Positions 12,688-25,292 of a DNA stretch of 64,000 nucleotides are shown here, piece by piece (positions within the stretch are counted from its first letter, which is position 1; the number at the start of each line of letters is the position of its first letter). The stretch covers positions 1,364,001 to 1,428,000 of the forward strand of contig VWND01000002.1 of NCBI GenBank assembly GCA_009599575.1, given 5' to 3'. This DNA comes from Blumeriella jaapii (lineage: Eukaryota > Ascomycota > Leotiomycetes > Helotiales > Drepanopezizaceae). A model generated the notes under the pieces. The model ran no database searches and was not told the DNA's origin. It saw only the letters and a list, made by a program, of their open reading frames with translations. A program made the position numbers and the translations under genes.

Positions 12688-13471
12688 GGGGCGTACCGGT
12701 GGATCCTGGTTTGCCCCCAAGTGCGACTTGAGAAACACCAAGCACATCGCTAATATCAATGAGCGTTTCTGGCAGGTCTTCCGAAGAATAGACTACCACG
12801 ACTCGCTGCAGCGCCATCCATTCCTACTCGCGCGGCATTTGTTGGTATCGCAGAGCGATACCGTAAGAGACCAGTCTTCAATCGTTTGGTGGTGAATTCT
12901 GTGTGGTTTCTACCTCAGACACGCAGTGCGAGAATATACATCGGAAGTGGTGGGGGACGCACGCCCCCGGCTAACTGTCACCTGACAGCCACGTGACCCT
13001 ACCACCATCGAGGGTCATCGCCACTGCAGGGGATTCACAGTGCAAAGTAAGGTACAGTACAGTACTGTACAGTTACACCAATTCCAGCAACCAGAGGTGG
13101 CCCATCTAAGCTGCGATCCACACAGAGCTTGTACAGTGGTTCTGTACCGCGGTTGTCATTTGTCCCCTGTCAAAAGGGGCCACCACGCTTTGCCTAATCG
13201 AGCAAATACCTCACCGCAATCAAGCTCAAAGCAACACATTTTGTATTGTTTGTAGATTATGGATTCATTGACGATAGCAATAGAAGCTGCTAAAGTGCGA
13301 GTGCAAGCACCAAAATTTGAGAGTATGCCAGCGCGCTGTCAAGCCGCCCTTGATGCCGAAGCGCGCTTTACTAAGCACTAAATGCATTTGATATCAATCC
13401 AGATACAAAATCCAATGTAAACAAATGTTCGTAGCATTCTTTGTTACCCCTCTCAAGTTTAGACCAGAGAA

Positions 13472-13493
13472 CCCCCCCCCCCCCCCCCCCCCC
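13472..13493. repeat. Poly-C tract, 22 nt
   Basis: An uninterrupted run of C in a gene-free stretch. It is one of several long C or G runs in the window. Confidence 0.9.
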
Positions 13494-14571
13494 TGTTTTC
13501 GTCGGAGACAAAAGAAAACCGCGGTACCTCAGGAGTTCCAGCTCATTAAATTGTTCCTGCTACTTCTAGAGATAGAAGGTAGGTAGGCAGGCGATATGAC
13601 GCTTGCTTCCAAAAAGCTACGGAGTAACAATTCTAACTGCTGAGTACTCTCCCACCTCCTTAAAGCACGTCTAGCCCCCACTGCGGAATCCCACGCCCTC
13701 CAGCTCAAAGGGTACAGTTTTAGGTTCGTGAAATCCTGTGCCGTCATGGGGCGATCTGGGCTTGGTCATCGCTATCGCAGAGTTAAATAAACAAATAAAT
13801 GAAAAAAAAACCAAAAGATCGGAGACGGGGACGTCCAAGTGTAGCTAGCTAGCTTCCCAGGCTTTCGACCGGCAAACTGGTCGACGGACCGACCCATTGT
13901 CTAGCTCTGATGCTGCGCCTGTGTCCCACTATCACGCCTTCTTTCGCCAACATCGCCCCACGAAAAACATATCTGTTGGAGGCGTGGGAGCAGTAACTTT
14001 CGGCCCTTTCGAATCGAGCCCTTGTTGTGCGACGTACAACATGTCCTGGAGTCCTGGCAGGGAAGGCGCTCAAATCTCTTCTAAGTTCCTTTCTCAGGCC
14101 AGGGCGTGGGCCGAATCTGCCGAGTGCTACCGTATAGTGTCTTTGTTGATTCTACATGCAGTGGCTGGGTATGTGAGTGGTCGGAGATAAAACGATAAAA
14201 CGCTAGCTTGGGCGAGTCTTCTCGACTAACAAGGGAGCATAGAGGGTCGGAAACTCTCGTGTGGATCGAAGAAATGATGTTGCTAGATTTGAATCACTGT
14301 TCGCTCAGGTCTGCGGCCCAGTGGGGATACGTCGCTACTAATAGACATACGTGCACGGGGAGGCAGTAGGGTCCGGCCCAAAAGTTACGCTATGCTCGAT
14401 TTAGATAATTCTACACAAGATCGCAGTATGTACAGTCACCGTCCCTTCCTTCTCTATTTGCTGGCCACAGTGCCCAGTCACCCATCTCATCCGATACTTG
14501 TAAAAGAGAAAATTCGCTTCAAAAATGTCTTGATGAGCACACAGTGATTATCGCAGGCTGTCGGGTGTCGT

Positions 14572-16496
14572 TTACACACCAGAATCCGTGCGGGTGACAC
14601 CGGAAACTTCCACGTAAGCGTTCCAATTAGCGCAGGTGGAATTGAGGGTCGAGTAATCGGTCAGAGCCGCGATCTCAGAGTACCGCTCGACGAGCTGGAG
14701 AACGAGGCCCTCAGATGTGTGCCATGCGATGTGGCAATGCATAAGCCAGGCACCCGGGTTGTCAGTCTCAAAGGCCATGACGAGGTAACCGGATTCCGGG
14801 AGCATGACAGTGTCGCGACGAGGGGGGTTGGTGAGGCTCAACTCGACGCTGTCGCTGTAGGTGCCTGTACCCTGGGCAATGATCCAGAAATCATGTCCGT
14901 GAAGATGGATAGGATGGGCAACGTTCTGGGAGGTCTCGATGATGAAGTAAACCCATTGGCTGTCGGTTGGAAGCTCAATAACGTGGTTGTTGGTGGCCCA
15001 GTTACTTGTGTTCTGCATGATCTGGAGAAGAGTTGGATTCTCCCACTGCGAGTAGTCAGCAAATGAGACTTGGGAGCTAGATCAATCGTAAACTTGCCTC
15101 AACCTCGAATGTTATGCCATCCATGTACCACTTGAAGACGTTGTTAGCCAAGCCGACGGTAACAGCGAAGTCCTCGCTCAGATCCTGGCTGGATACATTC
15201 TTGGCGACGTAAGGAACGAGATCAGTCATGAGTTCGTCGGCGCAACTATCGGTATAGTCGTACGGGGATGTATCAGGTTCGGTGGTGTTGGAGCTGTCGT
15301 ACATCCAGATGCCCTTGATGTTGTCGGCGTTGTCGTTCTCACTGCAGGCGATCTGAGGAATGGCTCGGATCCAGAAGTTACCAGAAGACTTTGTGGCAGT
15401 CACGACAACATCGTATCGCTGGCCAATTCCGACGGAGATGTTCGTAGTGGTGTAAGGAACAATCGGAACGAGATCCATAGCCATGACAGTTAGTTCGTGC
15501 TCGTCAATCATGAACCTGAAATGAGTATCGATAGCTCCGTTGACAAGTCTGATTCTGTATGACTCGCCAGCGACGACGGTGGTATTGTAGCGACTACCAA
15601 GTTCTCCATAAACATTGGTTCCGTTAATCAAACCGTTGGACAAAGAAGGAGGTCCTTGAGTTTCAGCAACGCTGTAAAGCGCATCCACAGTCTAGATCTA
15701 TCAACCCAAACGCTCTGCATGTAGGGCGGGATATAGCTACCTCATGACTCCAATCGTTCAAAAACATCATGCCCAAATCGTTGTCGTAGTTGGCGGAAGA
15801 CGGGCCATTGATGATGATGCCACCCAACACACCCATCCATGCTTGGAGGGAGAAATGCGAATGGTACCAAGTCGAACCGTACTGAGTAGCTCTCCATTCG
15901 TAGGTGATAGTGTCTCCTGGAGCAGTGGGACATTGAGTGAGTGATGCAACACCATCATTTTGATTGGTGTAGTTCTGGCGAATACCATGAAAGTGAAGAC
16001 TGGCAACAGAGAATAACAGAGAATCAGTGATTGTGTCATACACGCTATCGGTGCTATGGAATGGGCGTGACTTACCTGGTACCGTTGTTCGCCAGGCCAT
16101 TGTACACAGTGACCCCTATAAGAGGTTAGCATGCGTATTGTATTGGGCATAGTTGTGCTGCTTGTTGAATTACTTACTGACGGTGTCACCCCAGTCTGCA
16201 AAGAGCGTAGGACCTGGAAATGTGCCGTTCACAAGCAAGACCACCCTTTCAACCCCATCAAGCGAGGCGGTGGTATTGACAAGCTCGAGGTAGTATTCAC
16301 GGATGACGCCTGTGTCAGGAACCACGCTAGTGTAGTCGGTGCTCAAACTGTAATCGCCCCAACAAGATCTGTCGCTGGCAGAGTTGACACACCTCTTGAC
16401 GATAGGGTTGTCATCGAGGGAGACATGAGGATTTGCAAAGGCGGTACGGAGCATGGGCACGAGGCCCGAGGCCAGCAGAAAATGAGAGAAATGCAT
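14572..16496 (-). CDS. Secreted laccase (ascomycete multicopper oxidase)
   Basis: A laccase (benzenediol:oxygen oxidoreductase), extracellular, oxidising phenols with reduction of O2 to water. Five exons: 16178-16496, 16076-16115, 15741-15999, 15104-15691, 14572-15045; 559 residues, normal for the family. A signal peptide covers about the first 20 residues (MHFSHFLLASGLVPML). Copper ligands are complete: L1 HFHGIRQ (H122, H124), L2 TWYHSHF (H166, H168), L3 HPIHLHGH (from H446) and L4 HCHIAWHTSEGL (C506). A Leu sits ten residues after that Cys at the axial T1 position. The C-terminus is DSGV, the plug tail known in mature ascomycete laccases. The last intron (15046-15103) uses GTTGAG and ends TCGCAG; it joins GITFE to WENPTL, which restores the conserved W..PTL block. 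Several N-glycosylation sites (NTT, NGT) are present. No defect seen. Confidence 0.93.
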
Positions 16497-17507
16497 TTGG
16501 AGTTGGAGTTGAAAAAGACCGTTGTATAGAAACAAGAGAGCTTAGAAGAACCTAGGCAATGACATGCGGGAGGGAGGAGACGATTGATGAAGTAGTAAAG
16601 CGAAGATGATAATCAAAAGATATCTTGCCATCTTATGTACATCATCAGGCCCGGAGAGCCCGAGTCGGGTACACTCGCCCTTGTGTCTTGTTCGAGAGGA
16701 GTGGGGGGTACGACAAGCATGCGAAGAGATCTTCAGAAGAGCGCCGTTTTGAAAGATAACACCCTGATCCCGATCTGAAGGAACCAGATGAAAGAAAGAG
16801 GGCGAGGACACGTAATCTAACGATTCGTGAATCGTATCTTGCCGACGGCGGGTACGCAGACCCAGTCGCATTTCGAGATTGCGGTACTCGTCGACGTTCT
16901 GGCAGTCATAATGATGATGTTTATGAAAATGCGCCCCTCGGTTGTGACGGCCAAGTCAGGGGCGGGTGCGTGCACACCCGTGACCCGCTCTTCTGTGCAC
17001 AATGCTTTGCAACTCAAGACAGAGAAGCTTACTGTAAAAGTAAGCGCGAAGAGCTTTAAATGAACGACAAGCATGAAAAGCGCGGCTTGGGCTTCGTGCC
17101 GACAAGGTGTTTCCCGGTGGCGTTTCAGTTGCGGGAAGTCTCCTAACCGACCGGAGATCGATGCCAAACAGGAAGGTGCCGGGATTGTTCTTCGTCGGGG
17201 GCCAAATCCAGGTCTGCCAACTCAATCATGACGAGCTGAGTACGCGTAAGAATAGTCATCCCGCGTGTCCACTTTCGCGAAGAATAGGATCAGCGGAGAG
17301 CAGCTCGGCTGGCCTGCCGGAAATGGTCAACTCTTGCCCTCCGACCTAGAGGACTTACTGTGGTTAAGTACTTGACGATAGCCGGCATAGCATTTCCGTT
17401 TCATATCTTCCATCTCATCAAGCCTCTAGCTTGCTGCCCTCCGTACAGTATCCTGCTCACCCTCATTTAGCCACGCTCATTCGACGTTTTCGCCGTCATC
17501 GTCCAAG
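16497..17507. promoter_or_regulatory. Divergent promoter region, laccase and small secreted protein
   Basis: A 1.0-kb spacer between the start codons of two divergently transcribed secreted proteins, so both upstream regions lie here. No TATA box or operator can be assigned with confidence. A pyrimidine-rich stretch at about 17410-17490 precedes the right-hand start, as is usual for fungal 5' leaders. Confidence 0.45.
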
Positions 17508-18160
17508 ATGAGATTCGGTTCCTATCACACCTCTGCTCTAGCCTCAGCCGCAACCTGCCTCGTCTTCGGGGCGGCTGCCGTCGAAGCCAGCACCCCCCAG
17601 AGCAATGTCACCCTGTACGCCTATGGCGTTGGGCCCGGAGTTCCTATCATCTACTCTGACGGTCAGTCCTGATCTCTCTCAACAGATACAAAACTAACAG
17701 ACACCAAGGATTCGCTTACTTTGGTTGGGAGCTCCCAGCAAACGCTTCTAAGGTCAGCAACATCACCTTCACGATTGACCCCACAGACACGGATCGTCCA
17801 TGGACCATCCAGCCCAGCGGCTCGAACGTCACCTTTGACGCAGGTACCTCCTTGTACATTAAACCGAATCTTGGATCTTTCACTCAAGTCGGATTCGCAA
17901 CCAACGGAACGCTCCCTGCCGGGGCCGTCAATACCGGCTTCAGCACGTACGGAGGAGAAGTCGCCTACGCTGGGAACCCCTCCAGCTTTGAGTTCAGGTT
18001 CTTCGGCAAGATAACCGACGTCACCAATCTCTTCGCTTTGTACTGGGGTGATGATGGGGTGTCTATTCCCGAGGACCAGGGAATTTTCCCTATTCACCTC
18101 AAGACCTCGAAGCCGGTATTCCCGGACCTGCCTCCAATCTCCCCGCCCATCAACGCTTAG
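17508..18160 (+). CDS. Small secreted protein, unknown function
   Basis: Two exons, 17508-17661 and 17709-18160 (intron GTCAGT...CCAAG with a CTAAC branch); 201 residues. The N-terminus MRFGSYHTSALASAATCLVF plus an Ala-rich stretch is a signal peptide, cut near VEAS. The mature part begins NVTLYAYGVGPGVPIIYSD and is rich in Asn, Thr, Ser, Gly and aromatic residues, with few charged residues and no cysteine pattern. This resembles beta-rich secreted proteins common in Pezizomycotina that lack a named domain. No hydrophobic C-terminus suggests a GPI anchor. It shares its upstream region with the laccase, so co-expression is possible but unproven. Confidence 0.75.
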
Positions 18161-20671
18161 AATTTGAGCACTCGATTGGTCTTGTCATGATCAAGTTGTC
18201 TGCGTGGTGTAGTGCGTGATTTTAGTCACAGGCTTTTGGGTTGCGAAGATATGGCTTGTTTGTAAATGATGCATTGGGCGAAAAGAAGGGATGGACTAGT
18301 TTTCGATTTCAAACCAGGTTAAAATGGCATGTCCGGGTTTCGATATCGTGATTGTGAAATCAGGCCATCCGTGATACTTTGCTCAAGATGCCTTCAGATT
18401 AATGTGAACAGATTGAAGGATGCTTGATGAGGATAACATGCAGCTTCATTTATGTGCCGCAGAGGAGACCAGCTCACAGATCCGTGACTACGATGCCAGG
18501 CTTCAGCAGGCAGAGTGTTAGAGAGAGTTCTCCTGAGCCTTCTCGAAGATGGCTTAAAACATTTCGGGGAGTCGTCGAGATAGGATGTTGGACGTAGAAC
18601 CTATGCCCCAAGCCTCTTCTGTCGGCCCAGCTTGAACTTCTATATGGCGTGTACCATGCAACTCATGTGCAGGTTACCTGAGAACCTTTTTTGAGGAATC
18701 GGTTGATTCATGTACGATGTAGAAATAGGAATTCGACCCTCGCTAGGTATCTACCAAGTTGGGATGCCTTGCATTGCTTAGATTTGTTCGTCGAGATATT
18801 TTTCGGTCTTCTTTTAAAGACCAAAGGATGATGATGGACTCCACTAAGACAACGTAGAGGGCAAGAGTAAAGTCTACTATGCATTGAGCTTAGCAGAGAG
18901 AAGAGATGGCATAGAAGAGATGGTTTCTCAGGCTACTCATCATTCAATTGACCAGATCTCATATTTGACGGACTAGAGTCGTCTGAGTATGGAGAATTTT
19001 CTAGCGAGAACATGGAACGTTTTCCAGATCTCCGGAACATTCACTGATTGGAGACGATAGGTTGAAAGTCATGGCGAGACTTGGACTTCGGACACGGCTT
19101 CGGCGTAATCAGCGTGAATTTGCGAAATGCGAAGAGCGTTGACCAGATTTTCGACGGGAAGTAGTCGCGTCTCAGCTCAGCTCAGCTCTATGTGTCTAGC
19201 CTATTCCACAAAAGGCCTAGTGCTCATGGTATATCACGTGACAGACGGTCCGACGAAAAAGGGCTAGCCAAACTGCACTCTCTCGTATAATGTCACCGTT
19301 CAAGCCTGTACTGTATTTACACATCTACGCACTATCTGACTGACTTGGCAAATGCTTTACTTATCAGATTCTTCCCGAACTCTGCTCTTCTCTTCCCTCG
19401 GAATCCAGCTGACTCTTCATCTTTGGTAGCGTGCCTAAGATCCTGATTCTTGAGGACACAGACCGATGTCAGGGTCGCGGAAAACTACGTAAGATCTTAC
19501 ACGGGCTCGACCAGTAGCCAGGTCCTCGGATCAGGACAGGCGGGAGACCATCAGCCCAGCTTCAGATCCGCTCTGCTGATCCCATATCCATACGTAGGTA
19601 GGTACAAGCAACCGTTCAAACCCATCCCTCCCATCTCGCTCGAGCCAGCCACAGTATCTTTCCTACAGAACACTATCCTTTGATCGATGCGATGCGTCAG
19701 AACTGCCGCTGGAGACGGGCGTCTTACGAGGGGGCGCATGGCTAGACCGCAAAGTTGGAGCTGAACATTGAAGCCGCAGTTGCCCTTCCGTAAACATTGT
19801 CCGCAGATAGCTGCCCAGTGCCCAGTATTCACGAGAGTGGCTTGTCCGACCTTTCACTCCCCCCTCTACCGGTGTGATTGAGGCTGCTGCAGATAGCTTG
19901 TGGCGTTCCATCGCCAGGTTTAGCGCCCGGCCTCACACGAGGGCACCTTGGAGGAGATTTGTGTGAGAAGGCGTTTTCTCGAAATCTTTCCGCTTCTATT
20001 TTGGTATTTTGGAACCGAAGGTAAGGTAGGCAACACGAGGCACTGAGTGAGAATTGGCAAAACATCCAGCTGTTGATTGTTCCTTTTGTTTACTTCCATC
20101 TTCGCTTATCACAAAACCCGGGTTAAGAGTGCGTTGTAGTCTTGGCCTTGATGTATCGAGTTAGCAGGGAGAAGCTTACGTATAGATACCAACGCCATCG
20201 ATTTACCTCCGTCTAAGCAATTCGCCAACGCAAGTCCCGACTCACTATGGCACGATGCGAACCCGCACGACCACGTCTCGTCCATACCGGCATGGTCACG
20301 GTCACGGTCACGGGCTAACCTTGTTGCGCGCACATAGTGTCTCTTCTCGGCTTATGTTGTGGTTTTTGGACCGTTGCTCTACCAATGGGGGTGACAGCTT
20401 CAGCTGGAAAGCCTCTGTTCTGAGTAGGACAGGCAGCCACAACCCAAACGACCCGCAGGCTTTGCCTATAATCTCAAGACAGAATGGCCTAGACCTGTTA
20501 TGGCGCCTGGAATATCGAACCGGTATTTTGGAGGAGCTCCTGGTGGTAATTGTTAGGCCCATGCGTTGAGCTGAAAAGCTATCTGGCGTTGGTTTCTATA
20601 AGAAACAGTAGCTTCCCCGGTGGATCAAGCACCCAGCATCTCTCTTCGTTCACAGCTCTAGACGGAACCTC
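18161..20671. other. Intergenic region, nothing recognised
   Basis: About 2.5 kb with no protein-like frame on either strand, no strong simple repeat and no tRNA-like fold. It should include the promoter of the gene at 20672. Confidence 0.45.
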
Positions 20672-21985
20672 ATGCGTTTCACACTCATTGCTTCCGGCCT
20701 TGTAGCTCTTGCTCTGGCAGCCCCACGTCCTCAAGAGATCGGATTTGATCTTGTGGACGCGGCGCCAGATGCCCAAATAGATACCGCACCATCAGACGTT
20801 ACATCTGAGAGTGTGCCGATCCAGCCTGTTGCTGTAGCAATCTCTGTGGGCGACAACAGTATCACAGATACTGCTCAAGCCAAAAAGAAGCATAAGCGAG
20901 TGGATCGTGATGGAGACTGTGACCCTCAACCTGCCGGAACTGGACCTAGAGTCTCGATGTGAGTAAGTCCTTGTCTTTCGAACGTGACTTGCTAACGTGT
21001 TACAGACCAGACGACTCCCCAGAGTCCTTCTTGAACTGGCAGCCGTTCAAAGACAAAGCCATTGATGCAGCGACACCAGCAAAGGTTCCACAGGGTTACA
21101 GTCTGGCATTTTCCAATCTCCAAGCATCCTCGCAAACGACCTCCTACCTCGGGGTCAAGACAATCAGCCAATATGATCCAATCGCTTGCGCTTCAATCTG
21201 CGACCAGCACCCAGAATGTATTGCTTTCAACCTTTACTTCGAGAGAGATCCCTCTCTCGATCCAAACAAAGAAACGTGTCCCGACCCGGACTCATTGACC
21301 AACATCAAGTGCGTTCGATGGGGTGTCCACATCGACGAGACCACCGCCAAAAACACCGGAGAACGAAGAGGCAAGCACGCGACTTACCCCCGAGCTCATA
21401 GCCTATCCTAACCTGTTTCTAGACTCCTTCCACGTCGCCATCTCCGGTAGCAATGGCTACAACAAGGACGCCGCGCCGAAGCCGCAGCCCGGGTTCCAAG
21501 GCCCCATCCCACTCGGGGGTGCCATCAACGCTCCCGACGACCCAGTGACCAACACAAACACCTACATGGGCTACAAATTCTTCAGCTTCGCGACGGTCCA
21601 AACCTTCGCCAACGGCGTTGTTGCGTGCGCTGCCGCCTGCACTTCCCAGACGGGCTACAACTCTCGCCACCCGCCGTCCGCGGGCAAGCCTAGCGTCTGC
21701 AACCAGGTCGTCGTCTACGTGCTGAGTCGAGTCAACAACCCGGAGGGCATTTACTGCGCGATGTACAGCGAAGCGTGGGCCCCGGACTACGCCGACAACC
21801 ACGGACAGTACAGGGGCAGCGAGTACTGGAGCGTCAGCCAGGCGTACTCCTACACCAACGCGACGTATGCGGCGAAGTATGGGCCCATCTGTGACGTTGG
21901 GGGATGTCCCCAAAACTCGTTCAAGGGAGGCAACTGTGGGGGATGGGGTGTGGGGACTTGTGAAAGCAGGAAAGGTATAAAATAG
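20672..21985 (+). CDS. Cys-rich secreted protein with a GC-AG intron
   Basis: Three exons, 20672-20958, 21006-21370 and 21423-21985; 404 residues. The signal peptide is MRFTLIASGLVALALA, followed by an acidic propeptide-like stretch and a dibasic KKKHKR site that could be Kex2-processed. The mature part has a repeated cysteine framework: CASICDQHPECIAFNLYFERD, CPDPDSLTNIKCVRWG, then AISGSNGYNKD, CAAACTSQ, CNQVVVY and a Gly/Cys-rich end. This matches a widespread fungal family of secreted proteins with PAN/apple-like cysteine spacing and no established activity. The first intron is GTGAGT...TACAG. The second (21371-21422) begins GCAAGC, has a CTAAC branch and ends TTCTAG; it is the only phase-correct way to join GERR to SFHVAISG. 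Likely extracellular or wall-associated. Confidence 0.75.
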
Positions 21986-22661
21986 TGTTGAATAGAGCCT
22001 ATTCCATTCCAAAGGCACAAGTTTTGCTATCGGTTTGATCAATTCACCATCATTTTGCTGTTCTATGACAGCACGGAATTCGCTCGCAGCCAGTCTGAGA
22101 CGACCTTGGGTGAGGTATTCACGGGAGTTCAGAACTTCCACACGTGTAAATACACGACAGGATCCTCAAAGTCGAAGGTCAAAAGCAGGCTTACCCGATC
22201 CTGATGAAACCGACCAGCAACCGTAGGACTGACTGTCTTTGAAAGGGTCAGATAGGAACTTTGATCGAACAACATCCACATTCCGGAATCGCGCATGCAA
22301 AACAAGCATCTCATAGAGCACAGCCAGGAATTGAGGACGATATTGCATTTCGTTCTATCAGCATCGACCTGTGGTTTTACATATCGCTTCAAGTGCGTAC
22401 GCCTCCTTGAGTGAGAAGCAAATGGTACTCCCTACGGACGTGCTGACCCGACACGCCTCCAAGGAAACAGTAGCCTGTGAAATGCCCTCTAATCCCAACC
22501 AGCATGATGTTATCCTCTCCAAATATACGCTCCACACATCTGTTTCGGTTTTGGCCTTCGACGATCCTTCCCCGAGACCGGCCGTGCCTTAAAAGGACTA
22601 CATCCGCCCGTAATTTACAATCCTACAATCTTTACACATACAAATGTCCTCATACGCTCCT
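21986..22661. other. Convergent spacer
   Basis: About 680 bp between two 3' ends. No coding signal was recognised and short frames on both strands look random. Confidence 0.5.
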
Positions 22662-25292
22662 TCAGCCCTCCTCGAACAGATCTCCGCCGTGATGTTGTTG
22701 GAGTTCACCGTGATCCTCCTCTACCTTGGAATCATGGTCCTCCTCTACCTCGGGCTCATGGTCCTCCTCTACCTCGGGCTCATGGTCCTCCTTTACCTCG
22801 GTTTCTTGAGTCTGTCCGTCCTCAACTCGCTGTCCAGCTTCCTGGGAACCAGTTGCGTCTTCTGACTGCGGGTCTGGAGACTCGGGGTTTGGGGGGAAGG
22901 ATGGGACAGAGGGTTGGCGGCTTTGGTGGCGATCCTGAAGAGATCGTAGACGGAGAGCCGGATGGTAGAGCGTAGGTGGGTATTCGGCGTACGATGGACG
23001 ATCCTGTTGACCTTGCGAGTCGGTGGGGGCAACGCGGGAGAAAGATGGAGCCTGATCATAACGGTGAGATTGCAGATCTTGCGGTTGAGGAGCGGGGTCG
23101 TGGCGAGTGTCGGAGTATTGAGCGTACAACGAGAGAGCCTGTTGACTTGGCGATCCGGGTTGGGAAAAGCGCGGAGCGAAGGAAGGCGGAACTTGGGAAT
23201 GACCTTGGACAGGTCGCAGTTGTAGAGCCTGGCCGGGACGGGCATTTTGGTATTGACCGTAGGATAAGGAAGCCTGTTGACCTTGCGGACCAGTTTGGGA
23301 AACGCGCGGAGCGAAGGAAAGCGATCCTTGAGGGTGATCTTGCAGAGCTTGCGGTTGGAGAGCCACGCCATAGAGGGTATCCGGGTATTGAGTGAACCCC
23401 GAGGGGGCCATTTGACCTTGCAAATCGGTCTGGCGTTGCTGAGAATTGCGGCGCAAGCTATCTTGAAGTCGGTAGTGACTCTGGAAGAGTGCCTGGGTTC
23501 GTGGACAGGGCACAAGTCGGCGAGGAGGATTTCCGTACCAGCCCGCGCGTTGAGACTGCTGAAGATACGGCAACTGAGATGGGGAGGCTGGCGGATTGGG
23601 CCCTGGGAGGTGATCGGGTTGCGAGCTCGATGTGGATGATGGAAAGCGGTGATCTCCAGATTGGAGAGGATGACTGGTCGGAGCTCGGGCTGTTATCATT
23701 GATGGAAACAGTTCTCTCGACTCAGACCCAGCAGGGCGAATCTTGCCGCGAGCAACGCCCTCGTCGTCGTCCTCATCCTCATCATCGGTCTGATCGCGAG
23801 TGCGCTTCAGAGCACTCTTCTCGCCCCCCTCCTCCTGCTTCTGCATCTCCAACAGCTTCATGTTACGTCTCCTGTAAGCATCGTTGAAGCTCTCCAGTCC
23901 CTCTTCATGCTCGGCTTGTAGTTGGGCGCGGATGGAGTCGTCGCGGCAAGATGGGATGACCGCTCTGTAGTGCGCCTGGAAGTTCGCGAAGCCAACGTCC
24001 TGCCATCTGATCTTGAATTTGTTTTGGAGTACTTCCTTCTTCGAACGAGGGATAAAAGAGGGAAAGCGGCGATCGGCCGGCCGGCCTTGGCCATTGGGCT
24101 CCCAATCAGACCGCAGAGCGGCAAGACGATCCATCGCTGGTTGGTGATGGTGGGTGTAAGCAGAAGCCAAAAGACTAGAAGCCAGACCTGAGGCTCGCGC
24201 TGGAGCGAGAGGGGGTGGAAAGATGTCACTCGGAGCGACGTAGACAGGTTGAGGATGTGGGATGGACCTGCCTTGCAGCTGCCTGAAGACTTTTTGGAGG
24301 TATGTAGGGCTGATGCCCTCATGGAGGAACTTGTCCAGATTCGAAACCCAAAGCCGGTATAAGGGGTCGTTTGAGTCATTGGAAACAATGCGCCTTAGGC
24401 TGTCCGAGGTATTTCGAAGGTCGGCGTACGCGGTGACGGGGAGATCTTGGACGGTGTGTGTGCGGGGATCTTCAATGGAGGCGACTAGGCTGATTTTGTT
24501 TCGGGCTGGGAAGGATTTTTGCTCGAAATACAGGGCGTCTTCCTTGCTGAGGTCGAAGATGAGACCAAAGACGTCGTTGTTCTCGATACTAGGATCGTAG
24601 ATGTTCTTGGAGCCTGGACCGGCGAAGAGGTAATCACTGGTGGTGGTGACATTGCTTTGAAAGTATTGTCGGATGTTCACACGGCCTAAGATACTGTAAG
24701 GATTCTATCTATACTGATTTGGAATGAATGCGACTACTTACCCAAAACGTTGACGTGAAAGGTCCATCCTTTCACATATGCTGCTCCCCGGAGACGCGCA
24801 CCCGGGAAAGTTTTTGCGAATTGCAGCGGCAGATCGTATATGAAGACACGACCATCACTATCTTCTACACCTTTGGTCCGTTGGCACATGGCTTGATATT
24901 CTTCGGCTTGTTGAATCGACATGTCGATGGTAGTATTACTCGAAGGTAGACGCACAGAGAAGCACTTGTCGCGGTAGTACCCGAAGTCAGATATGCAAAG
25001 AAGTGCTGGTGATCGAGTATCTGCGAGGGTACCTTCGAAAATAAAAAGGCGATGTTCGAAGGTGGGAGATGTTGCGAGATCGAAAACAAAGCTGTGGAAA
25101 ATTCTAAGTGTAGAGTGCCTGTTGTTTTCACGGAGCTCGAACCAATGGGAGCGTTCGGTAAGCGAGCTGCGCTACTGCCCCATGCACGACAAAGGTCTAC
25201 CTCAGGCACAACTCCTGTTCGGCTTTGGTTCCTATGGTCTCCGAGTTACTTGCTGAGTCTCGTAACCCAACTCCTGTTCCAGGGTTGTACAT
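22662..25292 (-). CDS. Pro/Gln-rich repeat protein, unknown function
   Basis: Best model: exons 25201-25292, 24742-25103 and 22662-24685, about 825 residues; total length divides by three with no internal stop. The first intron is uncertain: acceptors at 25166, 25103 or 25091 all keep frame, and the ATG at 24922 is a shorter alternative start. The N-terminal third (VFDLATSPTFEHRLFIFEG through WVSNLDKFL) looks globular with alternating hydrophobic residues, and I do not recognise it. A charged segment (about KKEVLQNKFKIRWQDVGF to EMQKQEEGGEKS) with helix-like spacing follows, then an Asp/Glu run. Next come four tandem 45-residue units rich in Gln, Pro and Ser, and an acidic tail of four 8-residue units (EVEEDHEP type). 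It is probably a nuclear or scaffold-like, largely disordered protein; this is a guess from composition. Confidence 0.6.
22717..22812. repeat. 24-bp tandem repeat coding an acidic tail
   Basis: Four near-identical 24-bp units (GGTCCTCCTCTACCTCGGGC + TCAT on the plus strand) encode EVEEDHEP-type octapeptides on the minus strand, close to the C-terminus of the repeat protein. Confidence 0.8.
22880..23440. repeat. Degenerate 135-bp tandem repeat (4 units) in coding DNA
   Basis: Four units of about 45 residues. Each runs roughly QGQQ, SYxQYxxT, PALQ, LQDH, PSFAPRxSQ. They are clearly related but have diverged at many positions, which implies an old expansion rather than a recent one. Approximate limits only. 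Confidence 0.7.

Larger units (their letters stand above)
11688..14571. other. Intergenic region with simple repeats and a poly-C tract
   Basis: About 2.9 kb between the 3' ends of the MFS (+) and laccase (-) genes. It holds a TACG-rich patch near 12548-12572, a GGAT/GAAT tetranucleotide array and a 22-nt C run. Open frames are short and unrecognised. A palindromic TACAGTACAGTACTGTACAG stretch lies near 13050-13070. Confidence 0.5.

Noticed and set aside
15077..15110. Apparent disruption of the laccase between exons 4 and 5
   Set aside because: Resolved by a 58-nt intron with donor GTTGAG and a CTGAC branch ending TCGCAG, which restores the conserved W..PTL block.
22793..23639. Several frames opposite the Pro/Gln repeat protein
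   Set aside because: Shadows of the 45-residue repeats on other frames.
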